Below, piece by piece: positions 11,634 through 13,168 of a stretch of 13,168 nucleotides of DNA. Numbering within the stretch: the stretch's first letter is position 1; each line of letters begins with the position of its first letter. Source of the stretch: HGW-17 sp938004375 (GTDB lineage: Bacteria > Myxococcota_A > Polyangia > HGW-17); the NCBI GenBank assembly GCA_036802685.1, contig DAIRVS010000122.1, positions 1-13,168 of the forward strand, given 5' to 3'. The position numbers and the translations under genes were made by a program. The notes below the pieces were generated by a model. It was not told the origin of the DNA. It worked only from the letters and a program-made list of their open reading frames with translations, and made no database searches.

Positions 11634-13028
11634 ATGCGTCGCCCGTTCTCTCCGCTCGTCCTGCTCGTCGCACTCCTCGCTGCCTGCGACGGATCCGCGG
11701 GCCCCCTGTTCCTCGAATACTGCGTCCCCATCCACGTTCAGGAGAACCTCGACCCCGCCGGCCCCCAGCAGCCCACAGTGGGCGTGGTGCTCGACTACGG
11801 CGCTTACCCCAGCGCGCCCGCAGCCGGCTCCGAGGCCGTGCAATCGTTCCTCATCGCCACCGAGGTGCCCCTGTCCATCATCGAGGATCCCCTGGTCCCC
11901 ACAGGCAAAATGGAGCTCCAGAACACGAGCCTGGCCATCGTGGACTCCCTGTCCGTCGGACCCGACGAGCCCGTGGCCGCGCGCGTGGCCTTCGCGGACC
12001 AGCCGGTGTGGGCGGTGCCTGACGCCACCAAGTTGATGCCCGGTTTCCCGTTGCAGGGCATCCTGGGCGGCGACATCCTGCGAAAGTTCGCGGCGAGGTT
12101 CTATTACCGCCCGGACCGCCAGTGTTCCTTTTTCTGGGACGAGACCGACACCCGCTGGCCCAACATCCTGCTCTTGCGTGAGCAGCCGGCCACCGGCACC
12201 GATCTGGCCGACGACGGCCACGCGGTGATCGGCTACCAGCTCTCCGGCGGCGGCGAGTTCCTGGTGGACAACAAGGTCTACGACCTACCGGCCACCCGCG
12301 TGACCGTCCAGGTCTGCATGAACCCCGATCCGTTCCCCATCCGCCCCGACGATCCGGTCATGGCGCCGGCGGCCGTCAACGGCCGCTACCCGGTCTCCGG
12401 CGTGGACATGTTCGCCCTGGTCGCCACGGGGACGGCCGGCCTGCTCACCACCGAGAGCGCCTTCGACCGGCTCCGGTTCCAGATGGAATCCGGCGGCCGG
12501 ACCCCGGTCATCGAGGAGATCTCGCTCCCCCTCCCCGAGGGCGTGCAGCAGACCCAACGCCTCGCCAACCTGCCCCGCCTGGCCATCATCGGCGGCGTCT
12601 CCTCGAGCATCGGCGCGTGTGCCGAGCTGGCCCGCCGCCGCGGCCAGGAGTACGGCCGGCGCAACCCCACTCTCGAGAATCCCTTCTTCCGGGACGCCGA
12701 GGTCTCCGGCGCCGCCGTCGCCGAGGTGGACCTGCAGAAAGAGGGAGGGACCCGCTTCTTCTCCGTCGCCGCAGTGCCCACCACCACCACCTACTGGCAG
12801 GGGCTCTGGGCCGAGACGCTCCCCGACGTCCCACAGATCGACCTGATCCTAGGCCACGAGTTCCTCAGTTTCTTCGAGTTCACCATCGACTATCCCCAGA
12901 GCCGCCTGATCTTCCGCTGCCTGTCCTACGACTGCCAGCTCGCCGGAAGCCCCTGCTGCCGGGCCGGCGGCGCCTGCACCTGCCCCATCGGGGACCCCTG
13001 CTGCCAGTTCTACAAGTTCAAGAAGTGA
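11634..13028 (+). CDS. Lipoprotein resembling a two-lobed aspartic protease, catalytic Asp altered, Cys-rich tail
   Basis: The 464-residue protein has a type II signal peptide (MRRPFSPLVLLVALLAAC, Cys18, Asp at +2). Two halves each look like a pepsin/retropepsin-type lobe. Half one has VVLDYGA (Asp54) where D-T-G is expected, and ends with GILGGDILRKF (142-152). Half two has FALVATGTAGLLTTESAF (260-277), the usual D-T-G-T/A setting with Ala264 replacing Asp, and ends with LILGHEFLSFFEFTIDY (404-420). Normal activity needs both Asp, so this may be an inactive, binding-type relative. Residues 429-457 hold eight Cys (429, 434, 441, 442, 448, 450, 456, 457), probably disulfide-bonded outside the cytoplasm. 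ATG 11634 is chosen because the signal peptide starts there; an upstream in-frame TTG (11598) would mask it. The protease likeness is inferred from motifs only. Confidence 0.8.
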   Translation: MRRPFSPLVLLVALLAACDGSAGPLFLEYCVPIHVQENLDPAGPQQPTVGVVLDYGAYPSAPAAGSEAVQSFLIATEVPLSIIEDPLVPTGKMELQNTSLAIVDSLSVGPDEPVAARVAFADQPVWAVPDATKLMPGFPLQGILGGDILRKFAARFYYRPDRQCSFFWDETDTRWPNILLLREQPATGTDLADDGHAVIGYQLSGGGEFLVDNKVYDLPATRVTVQVCMNPDPFPIRPDDPVMAPAAVNGRYPVSGVDMFALVATGTAGLLTTESAFDRLRFQMESGGRTPVIEEISLPLPEGVQQTQRLANLPRLAIIGGVSSSIGACAELARRRGQEYGRRNPTLENPFFRDAEVSGAAVAEVDLQKEGGTRFFSVAAVPTTTTYWQGLWAETLPDVPQIDLILGHEFLSFFEFTIDYPQSRLIFRCLSYDCQLAGSPCCRAGGACTCPIGDPCCQFYKFKK

Positions 13029-13060
13029 GCGGCTCGCCGGCCAGCGGAAAACGCATCATC

Positions 13061-13075
13061 CTTCACGAGATGAAG
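13061..13075. repeat. Short inverted repeat upstream of hexamer locus 4
   Basis: CTTCA (13061-13065) and TGAAG (13071-13075) form a 5-bp stem with a 5-nt loop, 32 nt past the protease-like stop. No T-run follows. It may be part of the transcript end. Confidence 0.3.
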
Positions 13076-13085
13076 AATGTCATCC

Positions 13086-13135
13086 CGATTTCGATTTCGA
13101 TTTCGATATGCGATTTCGATTTCGATTTCGATATG
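13086..13135 (+). repeat. Hexamer tandem repeat locus 4: CGATTT, as a 25-bp direct duplication
   Basis: Two perfect tandem copies of a 25-bp unit (13086-13110 and 13111-13135). Each is three CGATTT followed by CGATATG. It starts 57 nt after the protease-like stop and reads CGATTT in that gene's direction. The higher-order duplication shows expansion at two scales. Confidence 0.92.
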
Positions 13136-13168
13136 CGATCTACCTGGGGGTCCTAACCCAATATAGAA

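Noticed and set aside
13086..13135. The 25-bp duplication as a possible CRISPR array
   Set aside because: The copies abut with no spacers and consist of 6-nt units; it is a tandem repeat.
13070..13156. A 28-codon frame with Ile-Ser then Asp-Phe dipeptide repeats
   Set aside because: No ribosome-binding site, and the peptide is dictated by the hexamer repeat, which is open in all frames.
13144..13156. GGGT-CCTA-ACCC inverted repeat near the right edge
   Set aside because: Only four base pairs and cut off from its context by the window end; too short to support a call.

Overview
The window is GC-rich bacterial chromosome with densely packed genes and no sign of phage, plasmid, transposon, tRNA, rRNA or CRISPR. 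The style of the proteins suggests a Myxococcota or deltaproteobacteria-like Gram-negative, though the sequence alone does not prove it: several lipoproteins, a PEGA-domain protein with a C-terminal membrane anchor, a charged coiled-coil membrane protein, and Pro/Ala-rich tails. Twelve protein-coding genes are supported, the first cut by the left edge. No gap without a gene exceeds 300 bases; the longest is 649-882.

Layout: (1) 1-648 (+), C-terminal part of a TrkA-type (RCK) potassium channel or uptake regulator. (2) 883-1710 (+), single-pass membrane protein with long coiled coils on both sides, behind a near-consensus sigma70 promoter. (3) A minus-strand cluster read right to left: PEGA protein (5655-4372), 495-residue lipoprotein (4356-2869), class II fructose-bisphosphate aldolase (2804-1812). 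(4) Divergent from it, 5789-7351 (+), a metallophosphoesterase with a membrane hairpin inside its catalytic domain. (5) 8123-7461 (-), coiled-coil lipoprotein with a Pro/Ala tail, divergent from the coupled pair 8185-8721 (M15/DUF882 murein peptidase) and 8721-9353 (unknown helical protein). (6) 10808-9393 (-), a TSUP/TauE transporter followed by a GNAT acetyltransferase. (7) 10910-11539 (+), a YqiA-like alpha/beta hydrolase. (8) 11634-13028 (+), a lipoprotein resembling a two-lobed aspartic protease whose second catalytic Asp is Ala.

Most products are envelope-associated, including three lipoproteins, a murein peptidase, a PEGA protein and a membrane phosphoesterase. They do not form one obvious pathway.

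Two patterns cut across genes. First, a hexamer repeat (CGATTT)n appears four times, only between genes, 43-77 nt past a stop codon and in the sense direction of that gene; two copies lie between inverted-repeat arms. Second, several genes that lack a Shine-Dalgarno sequence have a TTGNC -35-like element spaced so that transcription would begin at or next to the ATG, suggesting leaderless mRNAs, whereas other genes here have strong AAGGAGG-type sites.
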